Below, in pieces: positions 50,189 to 61,963 of a stretch of DNA of 64,000 bases. Source of the stretch: an uncultured Chlorobiaceae bacterium. Lineage in GTDB: Bacteria > Bacteroidota > Chlorobiia > Chlorobiales > Chlorobiaceae. The stretch is taken from the NCBI GenBank assembly GCA_903994455.1, contig CAJEXI010000011.1, positions 1-64,000 on the forward strand, written 5' to 3'. Within the stretch, counting starts at the first letter, position 1. Each line of letters opens with the position of its first letter. Both the position numbers and the translations under genes were made by a program. The notes under the pieces are model-generated. The model ran no database searches and was not told the origin of the DNA. It worked only from the letters and a program-made list of their open reading frames with translations.

Positions 50189-51367
50189 ATGAACATTCAT
50201 GAATATCAAGGCAAGGATATCCTGAGAAAATTCGGGGTTGCCGTACCAAAAGGAATTGTAGCTTATTCGCCGGAAGAGGCAAAACAGGCGGCCAAGGAGC
50301 TTTTTGACGAACTCTGTTGCCCGGTTGTTGTTGTAAAAGCACAGATTCATGCTGGCGGCAGAGGAAAAGCTGGAGGTGTGAAACTCGCCAAATCACCTCA
50401 AGAGGCTTTTGATATCGCCCAGCAATTAATTGGGCTCACGCTGGTTACCCACCAGACTGGCCCGGAAGGCAAAGAGATCGGAAGATTGCTCATCGAAGAG
50501 GGGATGAACATCGAAAAGGAGTTTTATGTCGGTGTCACCCTTGACCGGTCAACCTCAAGAAATGTTTTGATGGTTTCGACTGAGGGTGGGATGGAGATTG
50601 AAAAAGTTGCCGAAGAGACCCCTGAAAGACTTTTGAAAATCCAGATTGATCCTCTTTTTGGCATACAGGGTTTTCAGGCACGCGAAGCAGCGTTCTTCCT
50701 TGGCCTTCATGGAGAACAGTTCCGCAACGCCGTTCACTTCATAACCGCCCTGTACAACACCTACACATCAATTGATGCTGCCATTGCAGAAATCAATCCG
50801 CTGGTAGTCACCAAAGAGGGAAAAGTGCTGGCACTGGATGCCAAGATCAATTTCGACGACAACGCACTCTACCGCCACCATAAGTTTCTTGAGCTGCGTG
50901 ATACCAACGAAGAAGATCCGCTGGAAGTTGAGGCATCAAAATCCAACCTTAACTATGTCCGCCTTGACGGCAATGTCGGGTGTATGGTCAATGGTGCCGG
51001 TCTGGCAATGGGCACCATGGACATGATCCAGCTTGCTGGAGGTAAACCGGCCAACTTTCTTGATGTCGGCGGTACAGCCAGTCCCCAAACAGTGGAAGAG
51101 GGGTTCAAAATCATTTTGAGCGACAAAAATGTCAAAGCCATTCTTGTGAACATTTTTGGAGGTATTGTCCGTTGCGACCGTGTCGCTGCCGGTATTATTG
51201 AAGCCGCAAAAAAGATTGGCCTTAATTTGCCCGTCATTGTCAGGCTTGAAGGAACCAATGCTCCACAGGCTCAAAAAATGCTTGATGAGTCAGGTTTGAA
51301 CCTGATTCCCGCCAAAGGACTACGAGATGCCGCACAGAAGGTGCACGATGCACTTGCGCTGGGCTGA
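50189..51367 (+). CDS. sucC: Succinyl-CoA synthetase (ADP-forming) beta subunit
   Basis: The enzyme joins CoA to succinate in the reductive TCA cycle, giving the substrate for KorAB. The 392-aa protein has the ATP-grasp opening [36 protein letters not shown] near residue 52, [12 protein letters not shown] near residue 196, and [13 protein letters not shown] near residue 322. The full length is normal. sucD is not in this window. An imperfect 16-bp hairpin (51393-51434) without T run follows. Confidence 0.97.
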   Translation: MNIHEYQGKDILRKFGVAVPKGIVAYSPEEAKQAAKELFDELCCPVVVVKAQIHAGGRGKAGGVKLAKSPQEAFDIAQQLIGLTLVTHQTGPEGKEIGRLLIEEGMNIEKEFYVGVTLDRSTSRNVLMVSTEGGMEIEKVAEETPERLLKIQIDPLFGIQGFQAREAAFFLGLHGEQFRNAVHFITALYNTYTSIDAAIAEINPLVVTKEGKVLALDAKINFDDNALYRHHKFLELRDTNEEDPLEVEASKSNLNYVRLDGNVGCMVNGAGLAMGTMDMIQLAGGKPANFLDVGGTASPQTVEEGFKIILSDKNVKAILVNIFGGIVRCDRVAAGIIEAAKKIGLNLPVIVRLEGTNAPQAQKMLDESGLNLIPAKGLRDAAQKVHDALALG

Positions 51368-51392
51368 CACTCTTCAGACGATAGCGTCACAT

Positions 51393-51434
51393 AACTTCTC
51401 ACCTCGCAATTATTTTAATGCGGGGTGAAGAGTT
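51393..51434. terminator. Hairpin in the convergent gap after sucC
   Basis: AACTTCTCACCTCGCA and TGCGGGGTGAAGAGTT pair over 16 positions with one mismatch and two G-T wobbles. There is no T run, so termination is uncertain. Confidence 0.5.
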
Positions 51435-51472
51435 GTTCCGTAAAAGCCTGGTAATTTTTTCCCTCCCGCGCT

Positions 51473-53446
51473 CTACTCATAACGAAGGGCTTCTACCGGT
51501 TTGAGTTCTGCTGCTCTCCTGGCAGGCCATAAACCAAAAAAGATACCAGTAACGGCTGAAAAAAGTGTTGCAAGAACCACCGAAATGAGTGATGTCTTTA
51601 CAGCCCATCCTGCAAAAAAAGAGAGGATAAGGGAAATACCAATCCCTGCGAGTATCCCTATAAAACCTCCGCTGATGGTCATGCCGACCGATTCGACAAG
51701 AAACTGAAGCATGATGTCGCTTTTTCTTGCCCCGATAGCCTTGCGCAAACCGATTTCCCGGGTCCGTTCAGTTACTGAAACCAGCATGATGTTCATGATA
51801 CCAATTCCTCCAACCACGAGCGAAATCGCCGCAATCGAACCCAGCAGAAGGCTCATGGTCTGCGTGGTGCTGCTGAGCATCTTCTGAATTTCAGTCATGT
51901 CCCTGATATTGAAGGTATCGTCATCATCCTTCAAGCGATGCCGTTTACGAATCAACTCGCTGATCGCGCTTTTGGCCTGGTCAATCAGGGTGGGTGAGGT
52001 CACTTCAACAAAAATTCCGCTGAGATAATCCTTGCCAAGCACCCGGTACATGGCCGTCGTTACAGGAATGATCACGACATCATCCTCATCTTGTGGCCCG
52101 GAAAAACCTTTGGCCGGGGCGATCCCGATAACCGTAAAATTAATCCGGTTGATTTTTATGGTCTTGCCGAGTGGATTACTGTTACCAAAAAGCTCCTTGA
52201 CAACCGTTACGCCAACAATGGCGACCTTTTCCCTCGTCTGAATATCATTCTGGGTAAACCACCTCCCAACCAATGGCACCGATGCCCGCATGGCACCATA
52301 ATCAAACCCTGCGCCAGTAAGACTGGTGCTCCAGTTTTTGTTACCGTAAACAATCCGTCCACCTCCATTGACTACCCCTGTCGCATTTTTCACCAGCATG
52401 CGAAGCGCGGCAATATCTTCCACATCCGTAAAGGTAAAACGGGCAACAGCTCCGGCTCCCTGAGCGGCACCCCTTATCTTCGCTGATCCTCCCCTGATTG
52501 AGAGCATATTGGAACCCATTGATTTCAGTTGTTCCTGCATGGACGCTTTTGCTCCCTCACCAAGCGCCATCATGGCAATCACCGATGCAACCCCAACAAA
52601 TATACCGAGAACGGAAAGAAAAGAGCGCAGCTTATTGGCCAGAATAGCCTGAAGAGCTTGAAAGATAAATCCTGTAAATCGCCCATCCTGCCATAACGAA
52701 ACCTTCTTTGCAATTTGCACATCAAAGTTAAGCGCTCCTGCAACTGTCGCCGACGGCCTCACCCCGCCCTTGCGTTCATCAGAGATGACGACACCGTCCC
52801 GCATGGTAAGAACACGACCAGCATAGGCTGCAATCTCGGTTTCATGCGTGACCATAATGATGGTTTTACCCTCGTCATGAAGTCCCTTGAGAATCTTCAT
52901 GATTTCTGCTGAATTTTTTGTATCGAGATTACCGGTCGGTTCATCAGCAAAAATAATCATCGGATTGCGGATGAGAGCCCTCGCAATGGCCACACGCTGC
53001 TGCTCGCCACCTGAAAGCTGGTTTGGCGTATGATCAATTCTATGTTCAAGTCCGACCAGCGTGAGCCGCTCTATTGCTTCCTTGCGAAAATCTCCTCTGA
53101 GGCCACTATAGATATGAGGAAGACGTACATTATCGACAATGTTCATTCGCTTGAGCAAATGAAACTGTTGAAAGACAAATCCGGCAACCGTATTGCGCAA
53201 TCCAGCCTGCTCATCTTCCGTCATAGTGTTAACATTATGACCAAGCAGCAGGTAGTTACCCTTGTCGGGGGTATCAAGAAGTCCGAGAATCTGAAGCAGA
53301 GAGGATTTGCCTGATCCCGAAGGCCCCATAATCGAAACAAACTCACCCTGCTCAATCTTCACTGAAACGCCCCGCAAAGCTTGCACGGTGCTTTCGCCAA
53401 TAAGGTATGTCCGGTGGACATCAACAAGTTCAAGCATGGCACTCAT
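51473..53446 (-). CDS. MacB-type ABC transporter (ATPase fused to permease)
   Basis: The 657-aa protein has an N-terminal ATPase (about residues 1-230: [11 protein letters not shown]alker [16 protein letters not shown] signature, [12 protein letters not shown]alker B). A MacB-type membrane part follows, with one helix (about residues 275-300), a large periplasmic domain (about 300-525) and three C-terminal helices. In MacB systems it works with a membrane-fusion protein and a TolC channel to expel macrolides, peptides or siderophore-like molecules. It overlaps the fusion protein gene by four bases. Confidence 0.93.
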   Translation of the reverse strand: MSAMLELVDVHRTYLIGESTVQALRGVSVKIEQGEFVSIMGPSGSGKSSLLQILGLLDTPDKGNYLLLGHNVNTMTEDEQAGLRNTVAGFVFQQFHLLKRMNIVDNVRLPHIYSGLRGDFRKEAIERLTLVGLEHRIDHTPNQLSGGEQQRVAIARALIRNPMIIFADEPTGNLDTKNSAEIMKILKGLHDEGKTIIMVTHETEIAAYAGRVLTMRDGVVISDERKGGVRPSATVAGALNFDVQIAKKVSLWQDGRFTGFIFQALQAILANKLRSFLSVLGIFVGVASVIAMMALGEGAKASMQEQLKSMGSNMLSIRGGSAKIRGAAQGAGAVARFTFTDVEDIAALRMLVKNATGVVNGGGRIVYGNKNWSTSLTGAGFDYGAMRASVPLVGRWFTQNDIQTREKVAIVGVTVVKELFGNSNPLGKTIKINRINFTVIGIAPAKGFSGPQDEDDVVIIPVTTAMYRVLGKDYLSGIFVEVTSPTLIDQAKSAISELIRKRHRLKDDDDTFNIRDMTEIQKMLSSTTQTMSLLLGSIAAISLVVGGIGIMNIMLVSVTERTREIGLRKAIGARKSDIMLQFLVESVGMTISGGFIGILAGIGISLILSFFAGWAVKTSLISVVLATLFSAVTGIFFGLWPARRAAELKPVEALRYE

Positions 53447-54414
53447 TGTTTCTTCCTGCTCCGTTGTGGCGCAAAGGGATTGGAGCCTCCATTGTTTTTC
53501 GGCAAAACAAACGAGGAATCAGGAAGCAATACAATCGAGTTATCCGTCAGTCCAGTAATAATCTCAATATTCCGGTCATCCTGTATACCGGTCTGCACCA
53601 ACCTGTAGTGATGCGCAGAAGCTGTTTCGTCGCTTTTCTGGAGTACCATACTTTTGCCATTTTTACTCTGAACAGCTCCAAGCGGCAACAGCAGCACATC
53701 ACTCTTTTCCTGAACAATAATCCTGATATTGGCGCTCATGCCCGAGCGAAAAACATCGGGAATTCGCTCAGGAAGAACATCGACGTTATAGATATTGACA
53801 TTATTCTGCAAATGCGACTCATAGTAGATATGCCCAACAACCCCGTTTACCCTGATTTCAGGATATGCATCAAGCCCGATGACCGCCTTCTGGCCTGCCT
53901 TTACCCTTCCGATATCGGTTTCATCGACATAAGCTTTCACAATAAGACGATCGGAAAGCACAAAAAGTGAGTCGCTCGCAGTCACCGTTTGTCCGGGATC
54001 GACACTTCGAACAATAACCTGCCCCTCCATCGGAGCCATGACCGCAGTTTCTCTGTAGACCTTCTGCCAGTAAGCCTGCTCACTTTTTCCCTGCAGCTTG
54101 GCAGCATCAAGCAACGCCGCCCGCTCGGTCGAACTCAGCATGGCAAGCACCTCCCCTTTCTTGACAATTTGCCCCTCTTCAACAAGAATCTGCTCTATTC
54201 TGCCTCCAACCGATGACTGTATTTTAACGCGGTTTTGCGGTTCAACCGCGCCGGTTGTCGATACTGACGAGCTGATGATTCCTCTTGAAGGACGAATTTC
54301 ATCAAAACGTTTCTCGGTTGCCCGGTTTCCCCTAAAGGCAAAAAAAGAAGCAACCCCCAAAACCAGGAACATCCCCACAACAACCCATACAAGCTTACCC
54401 CTGCTGATCATCAA
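53443..54414 (-). CDS. MacA/HlyD-type periplasmic membrane-fusion protein
   Basis: The 323-aa protein has an N-terminal membrane helix (about residues 8-25), a lipoyl-like domain ([33 protein letters not shown] split over 64-96), a short hairpin and beta-barrel domains ([18 protein letters not shown]). This is the adaptor between the ABC transporter and TolC. The coiled-coil hairpin is short for the family. It overlaps both neighbours (20 bases with the outer-membrane gene), so the three genes act as one operon. Confidence 0.93.
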   Translation of the reverse strand: MMISRGKLVWVVVGMFLVLGVASFFAFRGNRATEKRFDEIRPSRGIISSSVSTTGAVEPQNRVKIQSSVGGRIEQILVEEGQIVKKGEVLAMLSSTERAALLDAAKLQGKSEQAYWQKVYRETAVMAPMEGQVIVRSVDPGQTVTASDSLFVLSDRLIVKAYVDETDIGRVKAGQKAVIGLDAYPEIRVNGVVGHIYYESHLQNNVNIYNVDVLPERIPDVFRSGMSANIRIIVQEKSDVLLLPLGAVQSKNGKSMVLQKSDETASAHHYRLVQTGIQDDRNIEIITGLTDNSIVLLPDSSFVLPKNNGGSNPFAPQRSRKKQ

Positions 54415-55669
54415 GCCCTCCTCCTTTTACCTGTATCCATTGAGCCTCAGCAATCAGCAGATTAGCCTCGGCATCCAAAAAATTCTTTTTAGCTCCAACA
54501 AGATTGTTTTCAATAATAACCCATTCGTTGAACGTAACAAGGCCGTTCGAGTATTGGGCATTGGCAATGGCAGAACGATCAATTGCTGCATCAAGCTGTT
54601 TTTTTTGAACAACAACCATACGCCTGGCATCCTGAAAATTCTTCCAGTTTTGTTCAAGAGTATCATAAAGCTGGAGATAGCCGCTTTTTTGCTGGGCACT
54701 CTGCTGGCTCAGAACCGCGCTTGCTTTGGAAACCTTCCCCCGTCCGCTGCCCCCTTCAGAGATCGGCACTGAAAGCATAAACCCCGCTCTCCAATCCAGC
54801 GCACCAAACGGCCAACGACCCGGAGAACTTCGCCCGACCGATGAGGTCAGGGAGAGCTGAGGTGAAAACGCACTTTTGGCAACATCAAGAGCATAGCGAG
54901 CTGCCATGGTTTTAGTATCAAGCTGCTGAAAGAGAGGACTATTTTTTGCCAGCAAGTCGAGATCAGGCCTCCCTGCAGAAAGTTCACTCGCCCTGTAGGT
55001 ACCCTGAACCCTGAGCGGGTTATGAATATCGCGACCAAGTGCTGAGGCAAGTCTTGTCTGTGCCAGCGCAAGACCTCGTTCAGCCTGAGAGACTTCAAAC
55101 TCCGCCTGGGCAAGATCGGCCTGTGCTTGATGAAGCGAACCGATATGTTCCTTTCCTCCCTGGTAATAGAGGTTAATCAGCCGTACATTCTTCTGTCGTC
55201 GTTCGGCTATCTCAACCGTAAGAGCGACAAGATCCTGCGCAAGAAGCAATCGGGTAAAAGCTGACCGAAGGGCAAAACGAACATTGGCAGAAACCACGCT
55301 ATAATTATATGTCGCGGCCTTGATTGCCTCTTTGTTGCTTGCCACCTGATTGGCTGTTTTGTGGCCGTCATAGAGAAGTTGCTCTGCCGACAGCAAATAA
55401 GAGGCTACTGAAGAGGACGCAATCCCCTGTTCTGTCGTACCAATCTGCTGAGAGCTTGCGCCAAGACTAACCTGTGGAAAAGAGGAGCCTTCCGTTATAC
55501 GCTTGTCGGCTTCAGCCTGCTGCAAGAGTGCAAGAGCCGAAGAGAGGTCGGGGTGCGCTCGCCGCGCCTCGCTGACACACTGCGACCACGTCAGAGACTC
55601 TTCAGCTTGCAAAGGCGAAACATCAACAAAAATAACCAGCGCCAGAAACCATAAAATTCTTGCTCTCAT
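54395..55669 (-). CDS. TolC-like outer-membrane efflux protein
   Basis: The 424-aa protein has a signal peptide (about residues 1-22, ending near LQAEESL). Two repeats of the long-helix OEP family follow (ARRAHPDLSSALALLQQAEADKRI, and LDARRMVVVQKKQLDAAIDR-type sequence near residue 345). It forms the outer-membrane channel of the export operon with the MacA and MacB-like proteins. It is the first gene of the operon; the gap to the divergent ABC-F gene is about 260 bases. Confidence 0.92.
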   Translation of the reverse strand: MRARILWFLALVIFVDVSPLQAEESLTWSQCVSEARRAHPDLSSALALLQQAEADKRITEGSSFPQVSLGASSQQIGTTEQGIASSSVASYLLSAEQLLYDGHKTANQVASNKEAIKAATYNYSVVSANVRFALRSAFTRLLLAQDLVALTVEIAERRQKNVRLINLYYQGGKEHIGSLHQAQADLAQAEFEVSQAERGLALAQTRLASALGRDIHNPLRVQGTYRASELSAGRPDLDLLAKNSPLFQQLDTKTMAARYALDVAKSAFSPQLSLTSSVGRSSPGRWPFGALDWRAGFMLSVPISEGGSGRGKVSKASAVLSQQSAQQKSGYLQLYDTLEQNWKNFQDARRMVVVQKKQLDAAIDRSAIANAQYSNGLVTFNEWVIIENNLVGAKKNFLDAEANLLIAEAQWIQVKGGGLDDQQG

Positions 55670-55931
55670 TGCAGAAGTATCCTGTCAGTGTAGTGGAACC
55701 TTTAATAAATCTCCTCCTCAGTATGACGTTCTTTTCCCTGTAACCATGCTCTTTATAGAATTTATTTATAAAAATCACCTTCCTGCAGCCTTGCTTTCCA
55801 AGTACCGAAAAGATATAAAACGCAATACCCTCCGATTCATCTCATAAAGCTTTCATGAAAAATTGTATCTTTTCACCCATGTTACAGAATTATTTCAATG
55901 ATGACCATTATTTCTACAAGGCCTTTTTATC

Positions 55932-57890
55932 ATGCTCGAAGCAAGAAACCTTTCCCTCAGTGTGGGAACCAAACAACTCCTGACCGATACCTCATTCAGA
56001 ATTGGAGATAAAGACCATGTCAGTCTTGTCGGTCTTAACGGAACCGGAAAAACAACCCTCCTGCGCCTCATAAGCGGACCAACAACCGACTCAGCCCTCA
56101 TTACCAATGGGCAGTTCCTCAAATCGGCAGACACAACCATTGGTTATCTCCCCCAGGAAATATCTTTTGAGGCTGATCTGGAAAAAACTGCCCTGCAGTA
56201 TGCTCTTCAGGCAAATGCCCGGCTGTTCGAACTCTCGGAAAAAATAACCAGGATGGAACATGAACTGGCGCTACCGGAACAAGATTATGAAAGTGAGGCT
56301 TATCACCTCCTGATTGAGCGTTTTTCGGATGCGATGCACGAATTTGAACATCTCGGCGGCTACACCATGCAGTCAGATGCTGAAAAAGTTCTTGCCGGAC
56401 TTGGGTTCAGTGAAATTGATTTTCATAAAAAAGTCAAGGCCTTTTCAGGAGGATGGCAGATGCGTCTTCATATAACCAAGCTACTCCTTCAGAACCCAAC
56501 ACTTTTGTTGCTTGATGAGCCAACCAACCATCTCGACATTGATTCGCTCCGTTGGCTTGAAAATTATCTTCTTAATTATGAGCACAGCTATATCATTGTC
56601 TCGCACGACCGTTTTTTCCTTGACAAGCTTACAACAAAAACGCTGGAAATTGCTTTTGAGCGTATCAACGAATACAAGGGCAACTACTCCTACTATGAAA
56701 CAGAGAAGGCTGAGCGGTATGAGTTGATGATGGGCAAATATGAGAATGACCTGAAGAAAATGGAGGAGCTGAAAGCATTTGTTGACCGGTTCCGCTATAA
56801 AGCCACAAAAGCAAGGCAGGCGCAGAGCCGCCTCAGGCAGATGGAGAAGATGGAAAAAAACCTTCAGTCACCCGAAGAGGATCTCTCCCGAATCTCCTTC
56901 CGGTTTCCTAAAGCAAATCCTTCTGGACGTGAAGTGATGCGCCTGGAAGGGGTTAAAAAAGCCTGGCTGCTGCCCGATCAAACAAAAAAACAGGTTCTGA
57001 ATGGTATTGATCTGGAGATCATGCGCGGTGACCGTATAGCTATCGTGGGCTCGAACGGTGCAGGAAAAACGACCTTCTGTAAAATTCTTGCCGGAGAGAT
57101 CGATTTTGAAGGCAAACTGACGATGGGCCACAATGTTACCCTGAACTACTTCGCACAGCATCAGACAGAAAACCTCTCCCCCGACAAAAGCATCTATCTG
57201 GAGATGATGGATTCCGCTCCTTCATCAGAAGCCCAGAAAAAGGTGCGGGACATTCTCGGCTGCTTTCTCTTTAGCGGAGACGCTGTCAACAAAAAAATAA
57301 GAGTTCTCTCCGGCGGAGAAAAATCAAGGGTCGCTCTCGCCAAAATCCTTTTGCAGGCATCAAACCTCCTGATTATGGATGAACCAACCAACCATCTCGA
57401 CATGCGCTCCAAAGAGATGTTGATCGACTCGCTTGAATACTATGACGGCACGCTGCTGATTGTCAGCCACGATCGCTATTTTCTTGACAGCCTTGTAAAC
57501 AAGGTCGTTGAGATAAAAAATGGTTCATTACAACTCCACCTTGGCACCTACGCTGAATATCTCGAAAAAGCAGAGAAAGCCATTGAAGCCGAGCGGCAGC
57601 AAGGAATCGCAGCAAAACAGAAAAGCCAGAGTGCCACAGCTAAAACAACCGAAAAAGAAAAAGAGCAGACGAAGAAGAGCACGGCAGTCAAGAAGAACAA
57701 GAAAAGAATTGATGCGATCGAACAAAAAATCAACCTGCTTGAACAAAAGAAAGAGTCAATTGAAACCATTATGGCAACAGAGGATTTCTACAAAAAAAGT
57801 AAAGAAGAAAACGCCAAAGTCCTCGATGGCTACCATGCACTGTGCAAAGAGCTGAATGCACTCTTTGCTGAATGGGAAAAAGTCTCCTGA
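55932..57890 (+). CDS. ABC-F family ATPase (Uup/EttA-type, no membrane domain)
   Basis: The 652-aa protein has two ATPase modules. The first has [11 protein letters not shown] near residue 36, [15 protein letters not shown] and [12 protein letters not shown]. The second has [11 protein letters not shown] near residue 373, [16 protein letters not shown] and [13 protein letters not shown]. The linker (about residues 245-300) is charged, as expected for the P-site tRNA interaction motif. A C-terminal Lys/Glu-rich coiled coil (about residues 555-650) resembles that of Uup. ABC-F proteins act on ribosomes. The stop is 7 bases from the convergent oxidoreductase gene. Confidence 0.94.
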   Translation: MLEARNLSLSVGTKQLLTDTSFRIGDKDHVSLVGLNGTGKTTLLRLISGPTTDSALITNGQFLKSADTTIGYLPQEISFEADLEKTALQYALQANARLFELSEKITRMEHELALPEQDYESEAYHLLIERFSDAMHEFEHLGGYTMQSDAEKVLAGLGFSEIDFHKKVKAFSGGWQMRLHITKLLLQNPTLLLLDEPTNHLDIDSLRWLENYLLNYEHSYIIVSHDRFFLDKLTTKTLEIAFERINEYKGNYSYYETEKAERYELMMGKYENDLKKMEELKAFVDRFRYKATKARQAQSRLRQMEKMEKNLQSPEEDLSRISFRFPKANPSGREVMRLEGVKKAWLLPDQTKKQVLNGIDLEIMRGDRIAIVGSNGAGKTTFCKILAGEIDFEGKLTMGHNVTLNYFAQHQTENLSPDKSIYLEMMDSAPSSEAQKKVRDILGCFLFSGDAVNKKIRVLSGGEKSRVALAKILLQASNLLIMDEPTNHLDMRSKEMLIDSLEYYDGTLLIVSHDRYFLDSLVNKVVEIKNGSLQLHLGTYAEYLEKAEKAIEAERQQGIAAKQKSQSATAKTTEKEKEQTKKSTAVKKNKKRIDAIEQKINLLEQKKESIETIMATEDFYKKSKEENAKVLDGYHALCKELNALFAEWEKVS

Positions 57891-57897
57891 CGGTATA

Positions 57898-59031
57898 CTA
57901 AATTTTTACCCAGCGGTGAAGCTTGTCTGATTTTCTGCCAGCCTGCAACACTTTCTGGATCATAAGGCCATCAGAAAAACCGGCAGCATCATGCAGGGTT
58001 TTTTCGTTGTTCTTGAGCGCCTTGACAATCCGGTTTGCAAGAAAGGCGAAACCGACGGCAAAAATTCCATGCACGGCAAGTGATGACTGCCGGATTTTTT
58101 CCTGTAAAACCAGCTCGTCCCATGCAAGCATCGGTTCAACCAGTTTCCAGCGGGGGGCATCAATGAGGCTGCGCCCCCCTTTGGCGTTGTCGTTGTCAAC
58201 TTCCCAGAGCCTTCCTGCACCATCAAGCCTGATGGTTTTAAGGCTGCCGACCACTTCAAAGGAAAACCAGGTGTAGGCACCAACGGTGGTAACATGCATC
58301 AGAGAAGAGCTGCCAAGGGCGACGGATGAGGCTCCAAACTTCATCATCATGGCAAAATGATCATCAGAGGTGACTGCACGGGGTTGGCCTGATGTATCGG
58401 GGCGAAACGGAATGCTGGTAGCAAGATTGCATGAGACCTCAGAAATTTCGCCAACCAGGAATCGGTTCATGTCAACCAGATGTGAGCCGAGGGCTCCGAG
58501 GGCTCCTCCTCCTTTTTCGGCATCACACCACCATGACCAGGGCATATCGGGCCTGTTGCGGCTGGCAAGATTGACCACGGCACGCACTTCGTACACTTTG
58601 CCTATTTCACCGCCATCAATCATCTGTTTCATGCAGGATACTGCAGGGTGAAATCTGAGTTGATGGTCAAGAAGCGCAAAACCTGGAGCTGTGGCGGCAA
58701 CATCAACCATGGAGGCAGCATCTGCAACATTGAGTGCAAAGGGTTTTTCACAAAGCACACTTTTGCCGCTTTCCAGCACGCCGGTCACCATCTCCGTATG
58801 CAGATAAGTCGGCGTAGTGACGCAGACAAGGTCAAGATCGCACTGCAAAAGGTCGCGCCAGTCGGCAAAACCCTCTCTGACATCAAACATCTTCATGAAC
58901 TTCTGACGGTGCAGCTCAGTAGGGCTTGCCACGGCTGAAAGCTCAACATTTTCCATCAGTGAAAAGGCTGGTGCCTGTGCCACCTTTGCCCACCCGCTTC
59001 CAATAAACCCTATTTTTATTTTTTTAGTCAT
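57898..59031 (-). CDS. Gfo/Idh/MocA-family oxidoreductase
   Basis: The 377-aa protein starts with a Rossmann fold ([18 protein letters not shown]) and has the [14 protein letters not shown] element near residue 94, typical of this family, then the C-terminal alpha/beta substrate domain. Members use NAD(P) to oxidise or reduce sugars, inositols or tetrapyrroles such as biliverdin. No neighbouring gene points to the substrate. It is 63 bases from the hemN gene on the same strand, but a terminator separates them. Confidence 0.88.
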   Translation of the reverse strand: MTKKIKIGFIGSGWAKVAQAPAFSLMENVELSAVASPTELHRQKFMKMFDVREGFADWRDLLQCDLDLVCVTTPTYLHTEMVTGVLESGKSVLCEKPFALNVADAASMVDVAATAPGFALLDHQLRFHPAVSCMKQMIDGGEIGKVYEVRAVVNLASRNRPDMPWSWWCDAEKGGGALGALGSHLVDMNRFLVGEISEVSCNLATSIPFRPDTSGQPRAVTSDDHFAMMMKFGASSVALGSSSLMHVTTVGAYTWFSFEVVGSLKTIRLDGAGRLWEVDNDNAKGGRSLIDAPRWKLVEPMLAWDELVLQEKIRQSSLAVHGIFAVGFAFLANRIVKALKNNEKTLHDAAGFSDGLMIQKVLQAGRKSDKLHRWVKI

Positions 59032-59040
59032 AGAAAAGAC

Positions 59041-59070
59041 ATAAAAAAAGGGCGACCAAGATCACCCTTT
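59041..59070 (-). terminator. Intrinsic terminator after hemN
   Basis: On the minus strand AAAGGGTGA pairs with TCGCCCTTT (one wobble) and runs into seven T. It lies 25 bases past the hemN stop. Confidence 0.82.
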
Positions 59071-59094
59071 ATCAGTTGTAAAGCACCTGTTCGA

Positions 59095-60513
59095 TCAGTT
59101 GCTCGTTTGCGCTTTTGCAAGGCGAGCCTTTTCAATATAAGTCTTCTGAATATCGCGCGACACATTGTAAGCTTTTGAGAGGCTGTCGGAACTCCAAAGC
59201 CTTGCGTCAAAAGCCATACAGATATTTCTGAGGAACGGTATACCGACCTCCGTGACACGAACACTCTTGTCGCCCAAAACAACCAGCCCGTCGTTCTCCA
59301 TGTCCTCAAGACGGTAAAGGGCAATATCAAGTTCTTCTGTATAAAGCTTCGGGTCTGCCCAGGAGGTCTCCTGTTTGCACATCAGATTGAGGATGTGACG
59401 GCGGAGCACAAGATCTTCGTCGGTGAGCAAATGACCACGATGCAGGGGAAAGCGTCCTTCATTAACCACTCTGATATAGTCGATATCATCGCGTTCATTC
59501 TGGGCAAAAGCGTACCAGGTATCGCTGATGGAGGATGAACCAAGCGCAAGCATCATCTGAGTGGTATTTTCGGTATACCCCATGAAGTTACGGTGCAGTG
59601 TTCCGTTTTTGGCGGCAATATAGAGAGCGTCCCCTTCGATGGCGAAATGATCCATGCCAACCTCATGGTAGCCGATGGATTCAAGCATTGCGCTGCCTTT
59701 GTCATAAAGCTCCTGTTTGGCATCACCCACCGGCAGATCCTCCTCCTTGAACTTTCTCTGCCCTTCATACATGTGCGGGTTATGACCATAAGCATAAAAG
59801 GCGAGCCGATCGGGCTTCAGCTCCATCACCTTCTGAATGGTATCAGTAATGGTAGCCATCGTCTGCTTTGGCAAACCATAGACGAGATCAAAATTAATGG
59901 AGGTAAAACCAATTGCACGGGCAAGGTCAATCTTCTCCTTGACCAGTTCGAATGACTGGAGACGATTGATCTCCTGCTGTACAACCGGATCGAAATCCTG
60001 TATACCAAAACTCATACGACGGAAACCGACACTGTACAGCGCTTCAAGGTGCTCCTTTGACGTTGACTTGGGATTGGTCTCAAAGCTGAACATATAGTTG
60101 TCCATCTTGTTGACATTCTTGCAGATCCCATCAACAAGCCTGACAAGATTTTCGGGACTGAAAAAGGTTGGTGTACCGCCGCCAATGTGCAGCTCCTTGA
60201 CATTGAGCCTGCCAGGAAACACATCGGTATACATCTGCCACTCTTTGAGCAGCGCCTCAATGTAAGGCGTTTCATAAGAGTGATCAAGAGTACGGTGAGC
60301 GTTACAACCGCAGAAGTAGCAGTGGTTCTCACAGTAGGGAATATGAATATACAAACTGATGCCGGTGGTCTCGTTACTGTCGTTAAAGCCTTTAACCATC
60401 GCCTCTTTCCACTGCTCCTGGGTAACACCATCAGTGCTCCATGAAGGAATTGTTGGATAACTGGTATATCGTGGTCCGGGATTGCTGTACTTTACTGCGA
60501 GATTAGTTGCCAT
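59095..60513 (-). CDS. hemN: Oxygen-independent coproporphyrinogen III oxidase (radical SAM)
   Basis: The 472-aa enzyme decarboxylates coproporphyrinogen III to protoporphyrinogen IX without oxygen, feeding heme and bacteriochlorophyll synthesis in this anaerobe. The radical SAM motif is at Cys61, 65, 68 ([10 protein letters not shown]), with a further Cys70 seen in true HemN. GGGTPTFF near residue 113 is the SAM-contact glycine motif. The N-terminal [14 protein letters not shown] is typical of HemN rather than of HemW. Length is normal. Confidence 0.96.
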   Translation of the reverse strand: MATNLAVKYSNPGPRYTSYPTIPSWSTDGVTQEQWKEAMVKGFNDSNETTGISLYIHIPYCENHCYFCGCNAHRTLDHSYETPYIEALLKEWQMYTDVFPGRLNVKELHIGGGTPTFFSPENLVRLVDGICKNVNKMDNYMFSFETNPKSTSKEHLEALYSVGFRRMSFGIQDFDPVVQQEINRLQSFELVKEKIDLARAIGFTSINFDLVYGLPKQTMATITDTIQKVMELKPDRLAFYAYGHNPHMYEGQRKFKEEDLPVGDAKQELYDKGSAMLESIGYHEVGMDHFAIEGDALYIAAKNGTLHRNFMGYTENTTQMMLALGSSSISDTWYAFAQNERDDIDYIRVVNEGRFPLHRGHLLTDEDLVLRRHILNLMCKQETSWADPKLYTEELDIALYRLEDMENDGLVVLGDKSVRVTEVGIPFLRNICMAFDARLWSSDSLSKAYNVSRDIQKTYIEKARLAKAQTSN

Positions 60514-60719
60514 TGTTTCCCTTCCTCAACAAGGATTATTTTTTTAAATTGGTTCTCGTGAAAATACATAAAACTCGGCAATTTCATAAATCATTAGCAC
60601 CACCAATATGATGCCCGTAAGGAGTTTGCAGGAGCGACATCGTTTCGATACCTGCAAAGTGAAATATCAATCTTTTATGCTCAACTCGCTCAAGAATAAT
60701 TAACCAGAAGTACTCTTAC

Positions 60720-61244
60720 ATGAAACAGAAAACCGATAAAAACAGGGCGATTGTGGGCATCATTATGGGTTCAGACTCTGATTTCGATATCATGAAAGAG
60801 GCCGCAGAGGCTCTTGATGATTTTCATATTGCTTCAGAGATCGCCGTTATTTCAGCGCACCGCACACCACAAGACCTTGAACAATATGCCTCTTCGGCCA
60901 TTGAACGCGGCCTGAAGGTCATTATCGCAGGAGCTGGCGGAGCTGCGCACCTTCCCGGCGTTACGGCTGCCATGACCGTACTGCCGGTTATCGGAGTGCC
61001 CATTTTCAGCAAAAAACTGAACGGGCAGGACTCCCTCTACTCCATCGTCCAGATGCCGGCAGGTATCCCTGTGGCCACCGTCGGAATTGACAATGCCCGC
61101 AATGCAGCGCTGCTTGCAGTTCAGATTCTTGCGCTTTCCGATGAAGCGCTGATGGCTTCCCTGCTTGAGTTCCGCAAAAAACTGGCTGATGCATCTCGCC
61201 AGAAAACCGCCAAAATCAGGGAAAAGCTCTATGCGAAAAGCTGA
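60720..61244 (+). CDS. purE: N5-carboxyaminoimidazole ribonucleotide mutase
   Basis: The enzyme acts in purine synthesis, moving the carboxyl of N5-CAIR to give CAIR. The 174-aa protein has the opening [31 protein letters not shown] with the catalytic His, and [17 protein letters not shown]. It is the class I form. No purK is visible nearby, so the partner is elsewhere. Confidence 0.97.
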   Translation: MKQKTDKNRAIVGIIMGSDSDFDIMKEAAEALDDFHIASEIAVISAHRTPQDLEQYASSAIERGLKVIIAGAGGAAHLPGVTAAMTVLPVIGVPIFSKKLNGQDSLYSIVQMPAGIPVATVGIDNARNAALLAVQILALSDEALMASLLEFRKKLADASRQKTAKIREKLYAKS

Positions 61245-61334
61245 ATTCTGGATTGAGAAGCTGAAAAACAACTGCGCAAAAAAAAATTTGAACCCGTGCG
61301 GCACCCTGCCCCGCTCATTGTTTCGATAAGGGTG

Positions 61335-61781
61335 TTAAAAAGCACGAACAGCACGAACAGCCCACCAGAAACTCTTAACGTAGCTCTTCTGGCAGCCATT
61401 ATTGAAATTCTGGTTCCATGCGTTACGGTCACTGTTCTCCGTAGAACTCCAGTAGATGTAGTCAGAAAAACCGCCAACAGCAGTACGATTAATATACAGT
61501 TGGTTCAACTGCTTTTTATTGGGTAAAAACCAGTCACTGTAGGTGTCGCTAACAAGATCATCACACGCTCTATAAGCATCAGACCAGGTCATACCCTCCG
61601 GAAAATCCGCTTTTGCTGCAACAAGGCCGTGCTGGCCAGTTTCATCAACAAAAAAAACTACCCCTCCACCATAATCGTCCCCAATCTGTACCGCTGAGCC
61701 CACTTCCGAAACCGTCACCATACCCAGAGCAGCAAACAGCACCAGACGAACAATCCCCATTTTTGCAAAAAGTTTCATCAT
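61335..61781 (-). CDS. DUF1566 (Lcl C-terminal domain) secreted protein
   Basis: The 148-aa protein has a signal peptide (about residues 1-30, ending near VGSAVQIGD), then the DUF1566 core: GGGVVFFVDETGQHGLVAA, WSDAYRACDDL, DWFLPNKKQLNQLY and YWSSTEN. This domain occurs in collagen-binding and cell-surface proteins. Here it stands alone with no anchor, so a secreted or periplasmic protein is likely. It ends with a short tandem duplication (AVRAVRAF). Confidence 0.85.
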   Translation of the reverse strand: MMKLFAKMGIVRLVLFAALGMVTVSEVGSAVQIGDDYGGGVVFFVDETGQHGLVAAKADFPEGMTWSDAYRACDDLVSDTYSDWFLPNKKQLNQLYINRTAVGGFSDYIYWSSTENSDRNAWNQNFNNGCQKSYVKSFWWAVRAVRAF

Positions 61782-61963
61782 CGTTGTCTCTTGAGTTTCC
61801 TGTAAGCTGAAGCAATCAATCAGTGATGCACGCGATCTGCCTTAACATTAATACATCAAATAAACAAATATATTCACCAGCTAAAAAACTCTTTTCTCTC
61901 TTTCTTGTCTTTTTTACTTATGTTCCCGGAATATTAACCAGAAAATAAAAGGTTCCGTAAGAA

